64,000 nt of DNA, from assembly GCA_009760855.2 (NCBI GenBank), contig WPIO01000082.1:1-64000 (forward strand), written 5' to 3'. The notes beneath the pieces were generated by a model that was not told the origin of the DNA, searched no databases, and saw nothing but the letters and a program-made list of their open reading frames with translations. The DNA comes from Cristatella mucedo (lineage: Eukaryota > Bryozoa > Phylactolaemata > Cristatellidae). This document shows, one piece after another, positions 46,251-59,169 of the stretch. The translations under genes and the position numbers were made by a program. Position 1 is the first letter of the stretch, and every line of letters begins with the position of its first letter.

Positions 46251-47213
46251 TCAATGCCAACTCCTTCCGCCGGGGCAGTAACTGTCCCCTGAGGCCACTG
46301 AGTGGTGCAACGGGTTCCGGGGGGGGGGGGGGTTTATGAAAAACCGCTGACCATGAATCAAGTTATTTCCGTCAGAGCTCTCTGTGCGAGGCTCTCGAGC
46401 CATCGGAGGTTTCCATTCGTACGAGAAAAGCTGACGGTAAGGCGATGAGCCGGCGTCCAATCCGGCGGTGGCAGAGAGATTGTACCAGTACACCATCATC
46501 GTTATGTCCCGCCCACTTCGGGCTACCATTCCTTTTATGGTTCGGTGGTTTCGCTCTACTATGCCGTTTCCAGAAGAGCGGTAGGTACGGCGATACATTG
46601 CGTATATCCCCCAACAATCACAAAGCTGGCGAACAGCGTTCGATCGGAACTTGGCGGAATTGTCCATTAAGAGCTGCCACGGCGGGCCCCTTTCTTTGAA
46701 TATCTCGTCCAAGTGTCGGACCACCGAGGTCTCGCTCTCGTCGGGTAGACGCCGCCAGATGACAAACCTGCAGGGGCCGCTATCGACAAGTGTCAGATAC
46801 TGGACCCCGTTGAAGAAAGTAACATCAATAGCCAGGCGGCGCCAGTTGGAATCTACGTCCAAATGCCCATGGCTCCAAGACACTTGTGCTGGATCCACAG
46901 ACCGGCAACGCACGCACGATTTAACAACGCGTTCCGCTATCTCCTGCGTTACGGAAATGCCGGGGAAGCAGAGCCTAGCCAGGTACAACGTACGGTCAAC
47001 CCCTAGGTGATGCAAATCGTGGAACGCTCGCAGGTTTGCTTCTTGTGCTGGAGTAGCAGCTGCGACAATCGAGATTGGCTTAAGCCACGGCTGCGGTACC
47101 CGCGTTAAGTGGTCTGCTCTGTTGTCGGCCGAACGCACCAGCTGTATTCTCACCCGAAGGTCGTACTTACGTCGCGTACTATTGCTGTCCGTCGTCGAGC
47201 CAACGCCTCGCAT
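46251..47213 (-). pseudogene. pol: Gyp2 integrase
   Basis: A 320-aa open stretch. It begins in the end of RNase H (NRADHLTRVPQPW), then the HHCC finger (FHDLHHLGVDRTL; CVRCRSVD), catalytic Asp in LAIDVTFFNG, Asp in LLMDNSAKFRS, and Glu in GNGIVERNHRTIKG. A run of about 15 G residues at 46318-46332 coincides with loss of the original frame: beyond it the conserved C-terminal segment continues in another frame. Confidence 0.85.
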
Positions 47214-48420
47214 AGACCTCGCGTACGGATAGGCTTATCGCCTTCGACAATCGATCGAAGCCACGAGTGCACAGTGGCCGATTCAGTAAACAATTCGATC
47301 TCTCACAGGCCCCAGGCCAGGGCTAAGTTTAGGCCCTTTATGACAGCCTCTAGTTCGGCCAGATTTATATGCGCTGCGTCATTTGGCTTTTTAAGCCAAG
47401 AGGCATCCTCGACTGTCTGCCATCCAATTCGCAAGCAGGCGCCTATCGCCAAGCTGCTTGCATCACACCATACCTGTCCGCTGGGTGACGACGGCACACT
47501 TCATACTCCGGAAACTGGATCCTCTTTTATCACGCGTCGGCTGATCCCCTGTGCCATCCGAAGGACGTCCTCCGTGACCTCGGCATCCTACGACAGGTCT
47601 TTTGCGGCTCTCTTTACGTAGCTGCAGGCTGGTCGAAGCCATCCGGCAACGAGAAAATGGCCCGTTAATTGTCCACGCCACGAGAAAAGCTGCCTGTGAG
47701 TCGCGCACTGAGTTAGCGGTTCAACATCGTTATCTCTGCCCCACTTAAGGTTTCCTTCATGTCAGTGACGCGAAGCCCTAGTACGCATCCTCGTCCAACT
47801 TTTCCGGGGGCTTAGCTTTGAGCCCAAACTGTCGTAGGAGAGAGATAACACGCTCATTCGTGACAACGTTATTGTTGGCGATTATATCGTCCACGTATGA
47901 GTCAGTGCCTTCGCGCACCTGTGGGTCTATAGAAAGCACCTTATTTAACACGGCGGTCATTATCTTAGGCGCTACATTTAATCCGAAGCCTAGCCGCGTA
48001 AGGCAGTACCACCTCCCCTGGTAGGCGACAACCTGGTATCTCCACAGGGAAGGGTTAACATAAAGCTGTTAATACGCTTTTCTGAAGGTCCATAATGCTG
48101 AAGTTACTTCCCATGCGGCGCCATGCCCGAAGTTTCTTGCTGCAAACGTCACAGTTGGCAGTGAGGCTGGAAACGAATTGGTTCAGCTCGCGGTAGTCTA
48201 AAACGGGCCGCACTTTGTCTTTATTACTCTGGAACACTGCCATTAGCGGCACGAGGCGTTCACACTCCCCTTAGTAGGGCTTCAGCCAGCCGAGTTGGAT
48301 CCACTCTTGGATCTCATTATCGTAGTCGGCCTGCAAGTCGGCGGGCACGCGGTAAGCCTCGACGCGGTTTACCAAGGTGGGAGAAGTCACGCCATCGGCC
48401 CAATGCCACTTTACGACCCA
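47210..48420 (-). pseudogene. pol: Gyp2 reverse transcriptase and RNase H remnant
   Basis: RT pieces: VRPVLDYRELNQFVSSLT (48055-48252) and the active site DSYVDDIIANN (47778-47960). RNase H pieces: VWCDASSLAIGACLRIG and HINLAELEAVIKGLNLA (47303-47497). Several slips and stops, for example near 48060, 47780 and 47300. Confidence 0.8.
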
Positions 48421-48529
48421 TTTTCCATCACGGTACACCGCCGAAAAGTCTCTGTCGGAAACACTGACGTCGCTCGACAGTGCCCCGATTGCACTGTCCC
48501 GCCTATTGAAGGTTACTACACCACCTTAA

Positions 48530-48969
48530 GGGCCTATCACCACGCCTCCCAGCTGTCGCACAGTATCAATGCCAAGGAGCATATCATACCCCGGTACGAT
48601 CTTGGATACGAGGCAGTCCAGCTCCATTGCGATGCCCTGCACAGAGCATGTCATGCGTCACGCCGACCGGCTACGAGCGACTGCTCCGTTAAACGTAATT
48701 ACTGGCTCGTTAACCGGATAAGACTGCGCCGAGGTGGCACGCAGTACCAAAGAATTAGTCACAATCAACCGAGAGCAGCCAGTATCAAGGAGCGCCTTCA
48801 TAATACGACCACCATTGAAAACATTTATTGTTGGCAGTCGAGTTGACAAGCAGGGGTACGCGCCGGCGCTATAACATGCGCTTCCCCTAACTCGTTTTTT
48901 GGCTTCGCATCGGTGCGACGCTCCGGACATATTGCTGCTAGGTGCGAGTCGTCGCCGCATACAAAACAC
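48530..48969 (-). pseudogene. pro: Gyp2 aspartic protease remnant
   Basis: MKALLDTGCSRLIV gives the retropepsin active site. The second box lies in another frame toward 48540. A stop near 48527 marks the end of the region. Confidence 0.65.
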
Positions 48970-49640
48970 AGCCTTCGCTGCCTTTGTGACGAACGATAGT
49001 CGCGACTTATGTGCCCTTCCATTTTGCAGAAAAAAAACGCTTCTGTGGAGTCGGGCGAGAGCCTCTAGCTCCCAGTGCCTCAGCAGCGGCCGCGTAGCTC
49101 GGCTCCTGGCAACTCATAAGCGCTCGAGCCTTCTCATAAACCTCATAAATCGCCATCTTGTCGAGTGCACACGCCGCGCTTAGCTGCTTTCGGATGTCCT
49201 CTGAAAGCCCGGTGACGAAAGTGCATTTTAACAAGTCATCCTTCGCCGCCGAACTCACCAATCCGGTCAGCCGGCCCAAAATCGATGCGTATACGTCCAC
49301 TGGTTCCCAGCTTGGAGCCGCCGTGTCGTGAGATCCTCATAAGCTTTAAATTTATCCGCCGAAAATGCAGCCAGAAGAGCCTCTTTTACGATGGTATAGT
49401 CTGTCTTCGCCTGTCCATCGATGCCTCTTTTACGACGGTATAGTCTTTCTTCGCCTGTCCATCGATTCTTCGGTACATGGTGAACGCTCCGCCGGTTAGA
49501 AAAAGGGGCAGGAATTTGTGGCGGTCGGCAGCGACAATACCTTGGATCTCTGCCAGTAGATAAAACTTTTCAACCCAGCCCGCAAAGTCTCCGCTGGCGT
49601 CGAATTGAGTGACGATGTAGCTGAACTATACGTTCTCCAT
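48825..49640 (-). pseudogene. gag: Gyp2 Gag remnant
   Basis: Open pieces at 49007-49300 (TGLVSSAAKDDLLKCTFV, then GLSEDIRKQLSAACALD) and 48825-49022, which contains a zinc knuckle LCFVCGDDSHLAAIC preceded by a damaged first knuckle (GHISRDYRSSQ). A ~50-bp direct repeat (CCTCTTTTACGANGGTATAGTCT) duplicates part of gag at about 49379-49450. Confidence 0.7.
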
Positions 49641-49656
49641 TACCGCCGAAATAGGT

Positions 49657-49939
49657 TGTGGATTGATTGCCGTCGCGCACTGCACAAAAAAACAGCCGAC
49701 GACAAACACCACCAGTTTATTCTACCACGTACCGAGCCGGCGGAAGCGTCACTGCCCTCTCGCAGAGGTTCATCCGCATCCGTCGGCTGCAGTACTGGAA
49801 CGCTGTGCTGTGATTCGTTGGCGTTGCTGCTAATGCCAAGCTGCCCTCCGATTGGCTAGCCCGAACACCCAGCCTAGTACGGGCAGATAACAACATTTAG
49901 GTGCTGTCGCAGACTGAGGGATACATTAACAAACCCACA
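49657..49939 (-). repeat. 5' LTR of Gyp2
   Basis: 283 bp, TGTGGATTGATT...AACCCACA on the plus strand, aligning with 45696-46003. Confidence 0.85.
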
Positions 49940-50254
49940 CAGGTGAAGCTAGATGCATTTCTGCTTACCGAAACCTGGATGACGCCTGGTTCCAGTTGCT
50001 GTATTTCTGAAAAAACTCCACCCGGGCTCTCATTCTGTCAGTCCATGCGTTCTGACAAGGTTGGTGGTGGGGTTGCAATTGTCGATCGCAAATCGTTTGG
50101 CTATAAGATGTGCAGTTTCTCGCATGGGCCATCGTTTGAATCGGTTGCAGTTAGCTTTTCATCGAAGACAATGCCTCTCACTGTTGTGATATACCGGCCT
50201 CCTTCTGGCTGTCTTAACTTGCTTATAGAGGAGTATTCAGAGTTCCTTGCTAAA

Positions 50255-50346
50255 ATAATAATAATAATTCACTTGATAAAGCGCCCTCAGAGAACTTAAT
50301 CTCTCTCTAGGCTCTTTACATTTGCTGTAAAGTGAAATGTAATTGA
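50255..50346 (-). mobile_element. 92-bp LINE-1A 3'-tail fragment nested in LINE-2
   Basis: (TAA)n followed by GATAAAGCGCCCTCAGAGAAC and the GGCTCTTTACATTTGCTG end, matching the LINE-1A tails at 3243, 21086 and 60545. It interrupts LINE-2 endonuclease coding between FLAKI and CDMPLLIVGD. Confidence 0.85.
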
Positions 50347-50752
50347 AAATATTTGTGTGTGACATGCCGTTACTGATTGTAGGAGACTCTAATATTCACA
50401 TTGACAACCGTAGCAACAGCCAGGTCCGCTCATTTCTTGACTGTCTGGAGAATTTTGGTTCGGTCCAACACGTTAGTCATACCACCAACGTCGGTGGCCA
50501 TATTCTTGATTTCGTGATCTCCAAGAATGTCCTCCCAACTGACGTTACGGTGTGCCCACCAACCTGCTCGTATCATTGATCGGTATCGTTTTCTGTTCCT
50601 GCTCCATTGTACGTATAGGGTAGTGTTGAACTTGTCAAACGACGTAACTTACAAAGCATTGACATAGACAAGTTTTTGAAATCTGTTTGTGATGCAGGTC
50701 TGCTTGATCTGCATTAAGACTCGACCGGCAGTTTCGATACCCTCACTAGTCC

Positions 50753-50893
50753 TAGCTGTTAAACAGCCTCGTTTTGTAGAGCGACAGAAGAACCTTTATT
50801 GCTATCACCACCGCTTGCAGTGGCGATGAAGAATCGCCCACCGCAGGAATCGAACCCACGACCTCGGGACCGAGGTCGTAAATGCAACCGCCT
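50753..50893 (-). mobile_element. tRNA-derived SINE (family S1), complete copy
   Basis: On the minus strand: a tRNA-like head with GGTTCGATTCC (B-box) and an upstream GGTTGCATT...GAGGTCG region, then a body ending in CTGTTTAACAGCTAGG. The plus-strand signature is GGAATCGAACCCACGACCTC. Same family as 12683-12800. Confidence 0.8.
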
Positions 50894-53800
50894 TGATGCA
50901 ATGAACATGACACTCAGGAGTGCTCTTGACAAGCATGCTCCCGTTTTTTCTATCCGTGTTCAAAGTCGTAGACATTCCTTTCAATTTTCAAAAAAAACTC
51001 CTAAAGGTGCGCCGTGTTAAGCACAGGCTTGAACCTCGTTTCAAGAAATCGGGGTCTGAACCAGATTTAGTCGATTTCAAAGACTTCCTTCGAGTTTACA
51101 TCCGGAAGCTTAAAAAGGCCAGGGCTTCTTTTTTTCATCCGAAAGCTGAATTCATGCCAGTCGGACCCTAAACAGATTTATATGACAGTAATAAATTTAC
51201 TGGCCAATGCCGAGAGGTTATACTCCAGATATTATTGACTCGGCCAAAATGTTTTCAACCTTCTTCACTGAAAAATTTTGCTCATTCGTGCCTCTATTAA
51301 ACCCCTCCGACTAAAGCAATCACGGGTCCACATTCTGTGACCTTCCTTACAAGGTTCTCCGAGGTTTTTGCATACGATGTGGCTACCTTAATAAGATCAA
51401 GCAATAAGAGCTCGTCTCCTGAAGACCCTATACCTTCATCTCTGTGATCATCACTAGCAGACCAACTTAGCCCTGCCATAACCAAGATTGTAATGCTTTT
51501 CTGGGATAAGGGGTCATCCTCAAGTCCTTCAAATCGGCAATCGTTAGACCCATACTTGAAAAGCCTGGATTAGACGCAGAGGTCCTCGAAAACTATCGCC
51601 CTGTTTCCCTTCTTCTTTTTTCCAAAAGATTCTGGACGAAATTGTTGCTAAGCAGCTGGTTGAACATATTGTAAACAATGACATGTCAGAAACATAGCAA
51701 TCAGGGTTCAAGAGGCAGCACTAAACTGAAAATGCTCTCCTCCGTGTTAACAAAGATCTTCTACGTGGCAGCGACGACGGAAATGTCACTGCCCAAGCTC
51801 TGCTAGATCTGTCTGCTGCCTTCAACACCATGGATCACGATGTTCTGCTTGAACGATTAAGGACAACGATCGGTCTGGCGGACGAAGCACTGGCGTGGTA
51901 TAAATTGTACTTGGCTGATCGTGTTCAATCCGTTAAGTGTGGGGGTCAGGTCTCACACACGAGAAACGTCACCTGTGGAGTCCCTCAAGGGTCTGTACTT
52001 AATCCCTTGCTGTTCTCCATTTATACACAACCTCTGTGAAAAGTGATAAGGGCCCATGGAATAGGATTTCACTTTTTTGCTTACGATACTAAGTTGTAAT
52101 TGTTATTCAAACCGTCGGATTATGCTGCAGCAACTGAAAAATTGAACGCTTGTCTTGAAGATATTCAATCCTGGATGTTAGAAAACTTCCTGAGATTAAA
52201 TGAGGGTAAAACCGAACTACTGCTCATAGGACACCCTAAGCGTGTGGCTGAATTAAAGGGATTTGCTCTTCTAATAGGTGATGCTGTTGTGCGACCATCA
52301 CCACGTGGTCGAATATACAGTTTCGTTTTCGACAACTGCGGCAATTTTGAATGCTTCATTCAGAAGAAAGCTTCTGCAGCTAGCCATCACGTCCGATCCC
52401 TATCCAAGATGAGGAGCTATCTTCCACAGTGGCTTGCAAACAATTTACCTGGCTCCTTAGTTGAATCTCAGTTTGATTATTGCAATTCCCTATTGTCTAG
52501 GCTACCAAAAAAAGCAATTGGGCTACTGCAGCTGACTATGAATATGGCTGCAAGGCTAGTCTTCAAGTCCCAGAAATTAGACCAAGTGTCTTCTTTGCTA
52601 ACAGAGCTAAGATGGATGCCGGTTGACCTACGGATTCAGAGCAAGGTTCTTACGCTGACCCACGAGGCCCGCCACGGCTTGGCTCCTTCGTACCTAGCTG
52701 AACTGCTGTATCAGTTTCAGCCTGTTCGCGAACTCAGGTCCTGTGTGGACAATAAATCAGCTTTCCTATTCCTCCTCTTAAAGACCGTTGGCGACAAAAG
52801 CTTCAGCTCTGCAGGTCCTAGACTGTGGAACTCGCTCTCACTATTCTTGCGCAACCACAACTACTCTCCTACTGCCAACTGTGGCTCATCCTTTTCAGCA
52901 GTCCTTAGCTGGTACTTTCATGCTACTCACTACCTCAACTGCTCTCCTGACTCTGCTATGCTCCCCTCTTTCACTTTGTTGCGTGAGACGAAGTTTGTTG
53001 GCTACCAAATGTGTACCGAAAGCCGCTTAGGCTGTGGGAGCGCTATTCAAAACTCTCCGGTGTAACACCAACATGGTCTTTATGACTTTGTAGAGTTACA
53101 GACGGAGATACATTACATTACCATGTAAACGCGCCCTATTGCTAGAACAATGCTCAAAGGAGCTAGTCAGTGAAGTGTTCGCTTCCAAGAGCAGTTCTTG
53201 GCTGTTCTGAAATGCACTCAATTGTTATCTGCCTGCCAAACGCATGTTATCAGTACAATTTTGACGTTCCCACCAAACCCAGATATTACCATCATTTGCT
53301 CTGTAGAATGAATGGTACTCACAATGAGCAATGAAGTAAACCAATGTGCTATGGCCACACAAATTAGACGTACGTCGAACCGACCCCAAATTATAGACAG
53401 ATGTTAGTGCCATTGCACCTACTGCCAAACGATGCATAGCTTAATGAAAAAAATGGCATACAATTATCGGATATAGTGTGCAAATACGTCAAGTCTATCA
53501 TATCAAACGGATTGCGGTTATAAGTGGCACTAATTAATTGAAAGCTACGCCAAGGACAGACTGCTTATTGGCCGCTAAATATGGCATCCAGCCGAAGTAC
53601 GCTTAGCGAAAAACTGGTGTGGCGAGTAACTGGAATCAGCATAGATACCTTGTTCTTGAAGGCCGGCGATTTAAGCCAAATATGGTGATAAATATAAGAT
53701 GATCGTAAACGTTTCTGGACACTCGTTGATTCTGCACTGGGGCAGCTCTCAGGTTAGCCGCGATGCGAGCCCTCTCCTTAGTGGGTTTGACTAGGGTACT

Positions 53801-56800
53801 GAGTACAGGCCCGGCTCCTGGTCCACCCAAGCTTAGGTTAGAATGGAGACTTGTGCAGTCGATGCGGTTAGGAGATGGACCGACTATCGTGCTTCCCATA
53901 GTGGGCTCGACTAGGACACCGGGTGTCGACCCTCTAAAGTTAGAATGGAGCCTGGTGCGGACGATTTGGTCAGGATGTGCACCGACTTATGTGCTTAAGT
54001 AGAAATAGATGCTAGGCAAGGTCAGGATGATAGATTCGAGAAAATATAACGGGACAGCTGACAGAGCTCGGGCTGAAGCATCCCTAGTCGATGCGAGACT
54101 ACGCTTCGAGAGCACGAGAGTCGAAGCTACGGCAACGAAAAGCCAAGTTCAACTTAGACTTAAGGTTGTTTTCTGCCGGCTACTCAGTTCACTACTCGTA
54201 TCACGGGGTGCTGTACCGGTCTTCCTTCTGGGTCGGGACCACGTCAAACGATGCGCACAGGGCAGTCTATTATACTCGGGCTTCGGGAATTGGCACAGTC
54301 AACTCCGTCGGTAAGGTGGGCGCCGGGTAAAGCGATTGCGCCGGCGCGTAACCGCTACTAACAGGCCCAAAATAAACTTTCGCTCTCGGCACCCAGTTGT
54401 AGCCGCTTGTGTTTTAAACCGCACTGCAGCACTGCATAGCCCAGCTCACAGCTAGAGAACCGGAGGATGAAACGTCTCCGAACGGTTACAATTACATACA
54501 GATTGTTTGCTTTTGGTGCACGGAGATTCGTGATGCAGATAGAGCGCTTGTAAAAACACCTAGTTCAAACACAGTGCAGAAAAGACGCTATAAAATAATA
54601 CAAGAACATGCTTACAAGAATCACGCTTTTCATGGTACAGACAGGTGGAGACACATACTACTTAAGGCGTTTAGAAGTACGTGTGCCGTACCGGATGCTG
54701 CCCGTGGCTCCGGGAATCGAAGCGGATTAGAAAACGATTCACGCGGATGTGCTACGACAGCAGTAGGAACAAGTACCCGATAGGAGATGCAAAGCATCAC
54801 AATATTTTTCGCAAAAATACGTAAACAGAACAGCCGTACAACCTTTGAGTTGAACACAGCCGCGAATTCTGTAGTGGCACAATCTCGCAAGAATTATCTT
54901 ACGGCACTATTGTTGGCGCTAACGGCCGCTGCATCTCATAGCCAGGTCAGCCCATAGCTGCGAGTCTGTCTATTAAAAGAGGCTGGAAATTTGGCTTACG
55001 GCACTAAATGCTGCTATGATGTGGCAATTTCTACAGCACTTTCCGGGGTTTATGCAAGAACTGAGAAGTTCACTCGCCCGTAATGTTTGGAATTAATATT
55101 TTCATGCAAGCATATAGAGTAAAAACACCCTGAATAAAGCAGAGCAAGCTCTTGTACCATAAAGCATGCGTATTTACACAACAGGGTCAGCCTAATGCGA
55201 TCTAAAAAAAAACGAAAATTTGAGCCTGATTCGATAATGGTACCAACGCCCTGGCGGTCCCTGGAATTGGAGCGTGCCGTCCATGCGTTCTACAAGTCAC
55301 TCCTTGCAGGTCATCCCGCAAGGTCAATAACAAATCTACAATTCCGTTCGAACATCTTTCCATCCAGCCATTTTGATGAATATCGTTAACATTGTTCGCC
55401 GTGTCAAAAATCCTTCCACTAACTTGCAAATGACAAAAATCAACGCTCGTTCTGGTTTTAGAGACTGTAAGACTTCCTTCTGATCACTAATCTTCCTCGA
55501 ACTACGACCGTATACGTACGCCTCTAAAACGCCTAGAATCAATTGGTTTTCAAGGAGTCGGGAATTTCAAAAATATTAGTAATGCTTTGCTAAGTAAATC
55601 ACAACGAACATACAGATGGACCGGAACAAAGTTGCGAGGTACAGGTGGGCTTCCTGCATCCTCTAAAATGTCTGCGACGTCACGATTTCAATCGTCCGCG
55701 AGTTTGTTGATGTTGAGTCTTTTGTAGCTCCCACCTCGCAGTGAGCGAGTACGGTGTAGTTATCACTGCATATTGTATCACTCTCCAAATAACTTGGTTC
55801 AGTTAGTATACATTTAAAATGCCTAGAAAAAGATTTAGTTATCATAGTATGACAAAAAATAATTATATTTTGGGGCGCCGCGAGAAATGCATAGCTTCAA
55901 CCCGAAGACAAGCTATTTGTAGCCTATATTTCATGCAATGAAATGTAAGTGGATATACATAAAAGCTGTCGCGCTACCAAAAGTCGATTGCATTTGATAG
56001 CAGAACATGACAGGTGCACAACACCCGCACAAGTCGTCATCAAGAGACGGGATTGCGTTGTATGCTTGAAATTTACTTACACTTCAAGGTCGTCGTGAGC
56101 TGAGAAACGACAAAGTTCGTGCGATTAGTCCTTTTCAGCTAATTTCGAGACCGACCTTGTTCTTAAAGTGGAACCCTAAGTCTGGAATAATCTTAAGATG
56201 CGACTAGAAACTAGGCAGCGGTGCGTGAAACAATTGCTTGACATTGGACTAGGCGAGAAGACAGCAAAAAACTGCCTCCGAAAGCAAAAAATTAGGCAAC
56301 ACTCTGACCCTTACTGCTTTCATCTTCCTCCCGGGTCGCCTTTCTCTCTCACACTCACTGTCTTTTCGCATAAGCTGGCGCATTCGTTGACGCCATTTTG
56401 CAACTGTATTCTACAGCTTCCTCGATTAAGAAGCCAACCTACTTCCTCTTCGTGAAAGAGTTCCGTATATCAAAAACCTACTGGATATTATTTATCAATG
56501 TAAGCAACGTTCCGTCAGAGTCTCGTAAAAGCCTGCATACAGGAGGCTGCAAATTTATCGCTACAAGCACGGTGCCCGTAGCTAGCCGCTTGGTCAGCTG
56601 CGGGCACACTGCATGGACCTAGCCAGCTATGGGCGTAGCGCCCATACCAGGACCTAGTATTAGCCGAGAAAAAAGCTCCCGAAGAACGCCGCTTGCCGGC
56701 CACCAACTACGAGCGCGAAACCACCCGGTCGCTTGCCCGTGAAGCCGTCGCGGCGACCGGCCTACGACGTCCAACGCGACACTTCTCTGGCCCAGGCAGG

Positions 56801-58394
56801 TCAGCTGAAACGCGGGGCCGACAGACAGTTCAAAGTTTGAACAGGCCTGCCGACAGGACTGTTCAAACCGCTGCGTGCCGTCGAGCCAGCTACGGCGCCG
56901 AAAGCTTGGCCGAGTGGCGCACGCACTTTTGGTACCAGTTTTTGGCACCAGTGGTGCACACACCTCGCAGCTCTTTGGGGGCGATATGGGAGGTAAAGTT
57001 CCACGACCTACAGCTCGACTTCTTCGAGGCTTTTAAGCGCGGCAACGGGTCGCCGCTGCCGCGCTTTTGCGCATTTCTGCAACTTCGCGATTTCTCATTT
57101 GCTTCTAGAGTTAAGCTTTGCTTTGCTTAAACCGTATTTGCCGTCGCCCTAGTAACCGGGCGACTGGCGGCTAGAGCTTGCGGTAAGCCGGCGAGAGAAT
57201 CCACAGAACGAGGATCGGAATCAGTTTGCTTCTGTCGGAGGCGGGTTAAAAATCCGGATCTGAAGCTTCCGAAGGCGAAGATCAGCCATCTAGCGATTTG
57301 GGAATTAGAGAAACCCAAGTCCATTCTCATTCAAAAATTTAGCCTTCATTTGAGTATACTTTTCTGGGTTCAATAATAGCCCCTCCCCCGTCGCAACTAG
57401 GCATAGCGGACCTTGCAAGATATGTATTCGCACGGTGCCTTCGATTCTTAGCACCGATTGTAGCGATTCTCGGCCGCTTGAAAATAAGATGGAGCGAACT
57501 GGTTGAATGAGAGAGGTAAACTGGTACGTGACTACCTAACTGCTTTATACTCCAAATATATATATTATGTTCGGGTCCCCTGGTCCAATAGTATCGCTCA
57601 GTCGATAAAACTCAAAAGCAGACCACGCTAAGCGACCCACCGATGTTCGCGGCAGCCGTTATCACCTTCTGGCTTCGGCTAAAAGACAACGCTTGCACGT
57701 CCCCAGAGTCTCGGGTTGCACACGTTCGGCATGTAAGCTTACACAGGCTTGGGTGAGGGCCAGGCGATAATGCATGCAATGTGTGCACAAGATCGAGGCC
57801 GTGAATGCACATCAAGGCATAGCATATAGCACCGCCGATAGCACAGAGACGCGTTTAATATCAAACAACACATTGCAACAGCTAGGAAACTGGACAACTC
57901 GGTGAACAAGTCATCACGCTGCCCAGCGATCAAAGCTTTACGCCAGCCATCGAGCCTCATCCACGACATATGCTGGTGATATATCAGCAGACGGAGGTCA
58001 TCAACTCAAATGTGGCAGACCTGATAGTGGTTGTGTGGCAGCAGAGAGTCGGCGGCAGGTAACCAGTAGTCAACTCTGCTACTGGTCTCGGTTTGGCCGC
58101 TCCACTTCCGAGTAAAAGGTACCTCGGCCTCGCCGACAATTTTTACCTAGCCGGTTGGAACAATCAAGGCGATTCCCAACGGACTGACGGAGCATATCTA
58201 GTTTACTGTGACCAGCACGTGAAACTTGCGGTCATGAAACTGAGGTGCGTTGTACGCGTCGAGCCTGTGCCGCCATGCTCCAGCTCAAAGTGCTTTCAAC
58301 ATCGGTCGGTCGAACGAGGAGTGTATGTCGAAGAACTAGCTCTTCACCGTCATGAGGTTGCGAGCTTCACATATGAGTTTGAATTCGAAAGAAA

Positions 58395-59130
58395 GCAGAC
58401 ACTGTAGACTGAATGACATCCCCATTTGATCAAATGAACAGAATTCGGTATTAATTGAGGATGACAGTCTACAGCTGTGGGAGAATATTTGATCAAGTGT
58501 CTAACCCTTGTGTTTGGTAGGGTCACGAACGCGAGCTCCAAGAAAAAATGAGTCAGTCAGTTATATCACAAAATCCGGCACTTAAGGCATCAGCTCAGTA
58601 TCCAAAAAGAATGGTAAATCAGCAATACCGAGAAAAGATAAATTTCTTGCTCTCAGAATCAAAATGTAATCACAAATATGTCAGATAAAGAAGGATTTTG
58701 TACCTAGAGGGCATTAAGTTACTGCTCTCACATTTCCTATTAGGGAGGACTCAAAACAATAGATTCGAAAAACTGTTTCGAAAGAACCTTCAAACGGTTT
58801 AAAATTGAGGAAGGATAGTATAATAATGACTCATCTACTAGTTTTACACGATCAATTGGTATAAAAGAACGAGAAATTTGCTGAGGTTTTGTCGCTTAGG
58901 GTAGGACGGTCAGTCAATTTTAGCCAGGTCTGGTCTAAAGATAATTGAGTCGAGCATTATCCGGGATTTATTTCGCACTGAGCGAGCATTCTAAAGACAA
59001 GCTTTGAGATGGGCCGCCGGGGTTAGAGTGGGTCCGGTGACCACAATGTGAGCTAGGCTGCTGTCCAGAATATTATAGGCACCACTTTGTTTATGACCTC
59101 GCGGCGTTTGTAAAAAGAATGACCAAAGGG
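58395..59130 (-). mobile_element. Old LINE-1A endonuclease-region fragment in block B
   Basis: Uninterrupted counterpart of 12195-12640 plus 17530-17930. Aligns with the endonuclease part of LINE-1A copy 3 (landmarks near 22140, 22200 and 22560). Confidence 0.65.
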
Positions 59131-59169
59131 TCAGCAGAGGGGAGAGCTCTGTGCCGTATGCACAAAGTC

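Larger units (their letters stand above)
45696..49939 (-). mobile_element. Gypsy-like LTR element Gyp2, decayed, inserted in LINE-2
   Basis: LTRs at 45696-46003 and 49657-49939 with TGT(A/G)G...CCACA ends. The internal minus-strand order is gag, protease, RT, RNase H, integrase. Flanks CAGGA (45691-45695) and CAGGT (49940-49944) are a probable 5-bp target duplication with one mismatch, and LINE-2 reading resumes across it. Clearly related to Gyp1 but older: LTRs differ by indels and every gene is broken. Confidence 0.88.
45600..53118 (+). mobile_element. LINE-2: CR1/L2-type LINE on the plus strand, with three nested insertions
   Basis: The endonuclease domain starts at about 45620 (LLNVRSLKPKGFLIRDQV), is interrupted at 45695 by an LTR element, and resumes at 49940 (KLDAFLLTETWMTPG, VVIYRPPSG, then LLIVGDSNIHIDN at about 50370). 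It is interrupted again by a 92-bp LINE-1A tail (50255-50346) and a SINE (50753-50893). RT follows at 51780-52040 (ALLDLSAAFNTMDHDVL, CGVPQGSVLNPLLFSIYT) and the C-terminal domain at 52100-52970 (QFDYCNSLLSRLP, ELRWMPVDLRIQSKVL). Numerous stops and frame slips: a dead copy, different in sequence from the LINE-1A family. The 3' end lies at about 53118, right where block B starts. Confidence 0.85.

Noticed and set aside
58093-58407. A 104-codon plus-strand frame with a protein-like look, partly shared with block A
   Set aside because: It runs into the old LINE endonuclease fragment on the other strand, the block A copy has a stop and a large deletion, and no family is recognisable.
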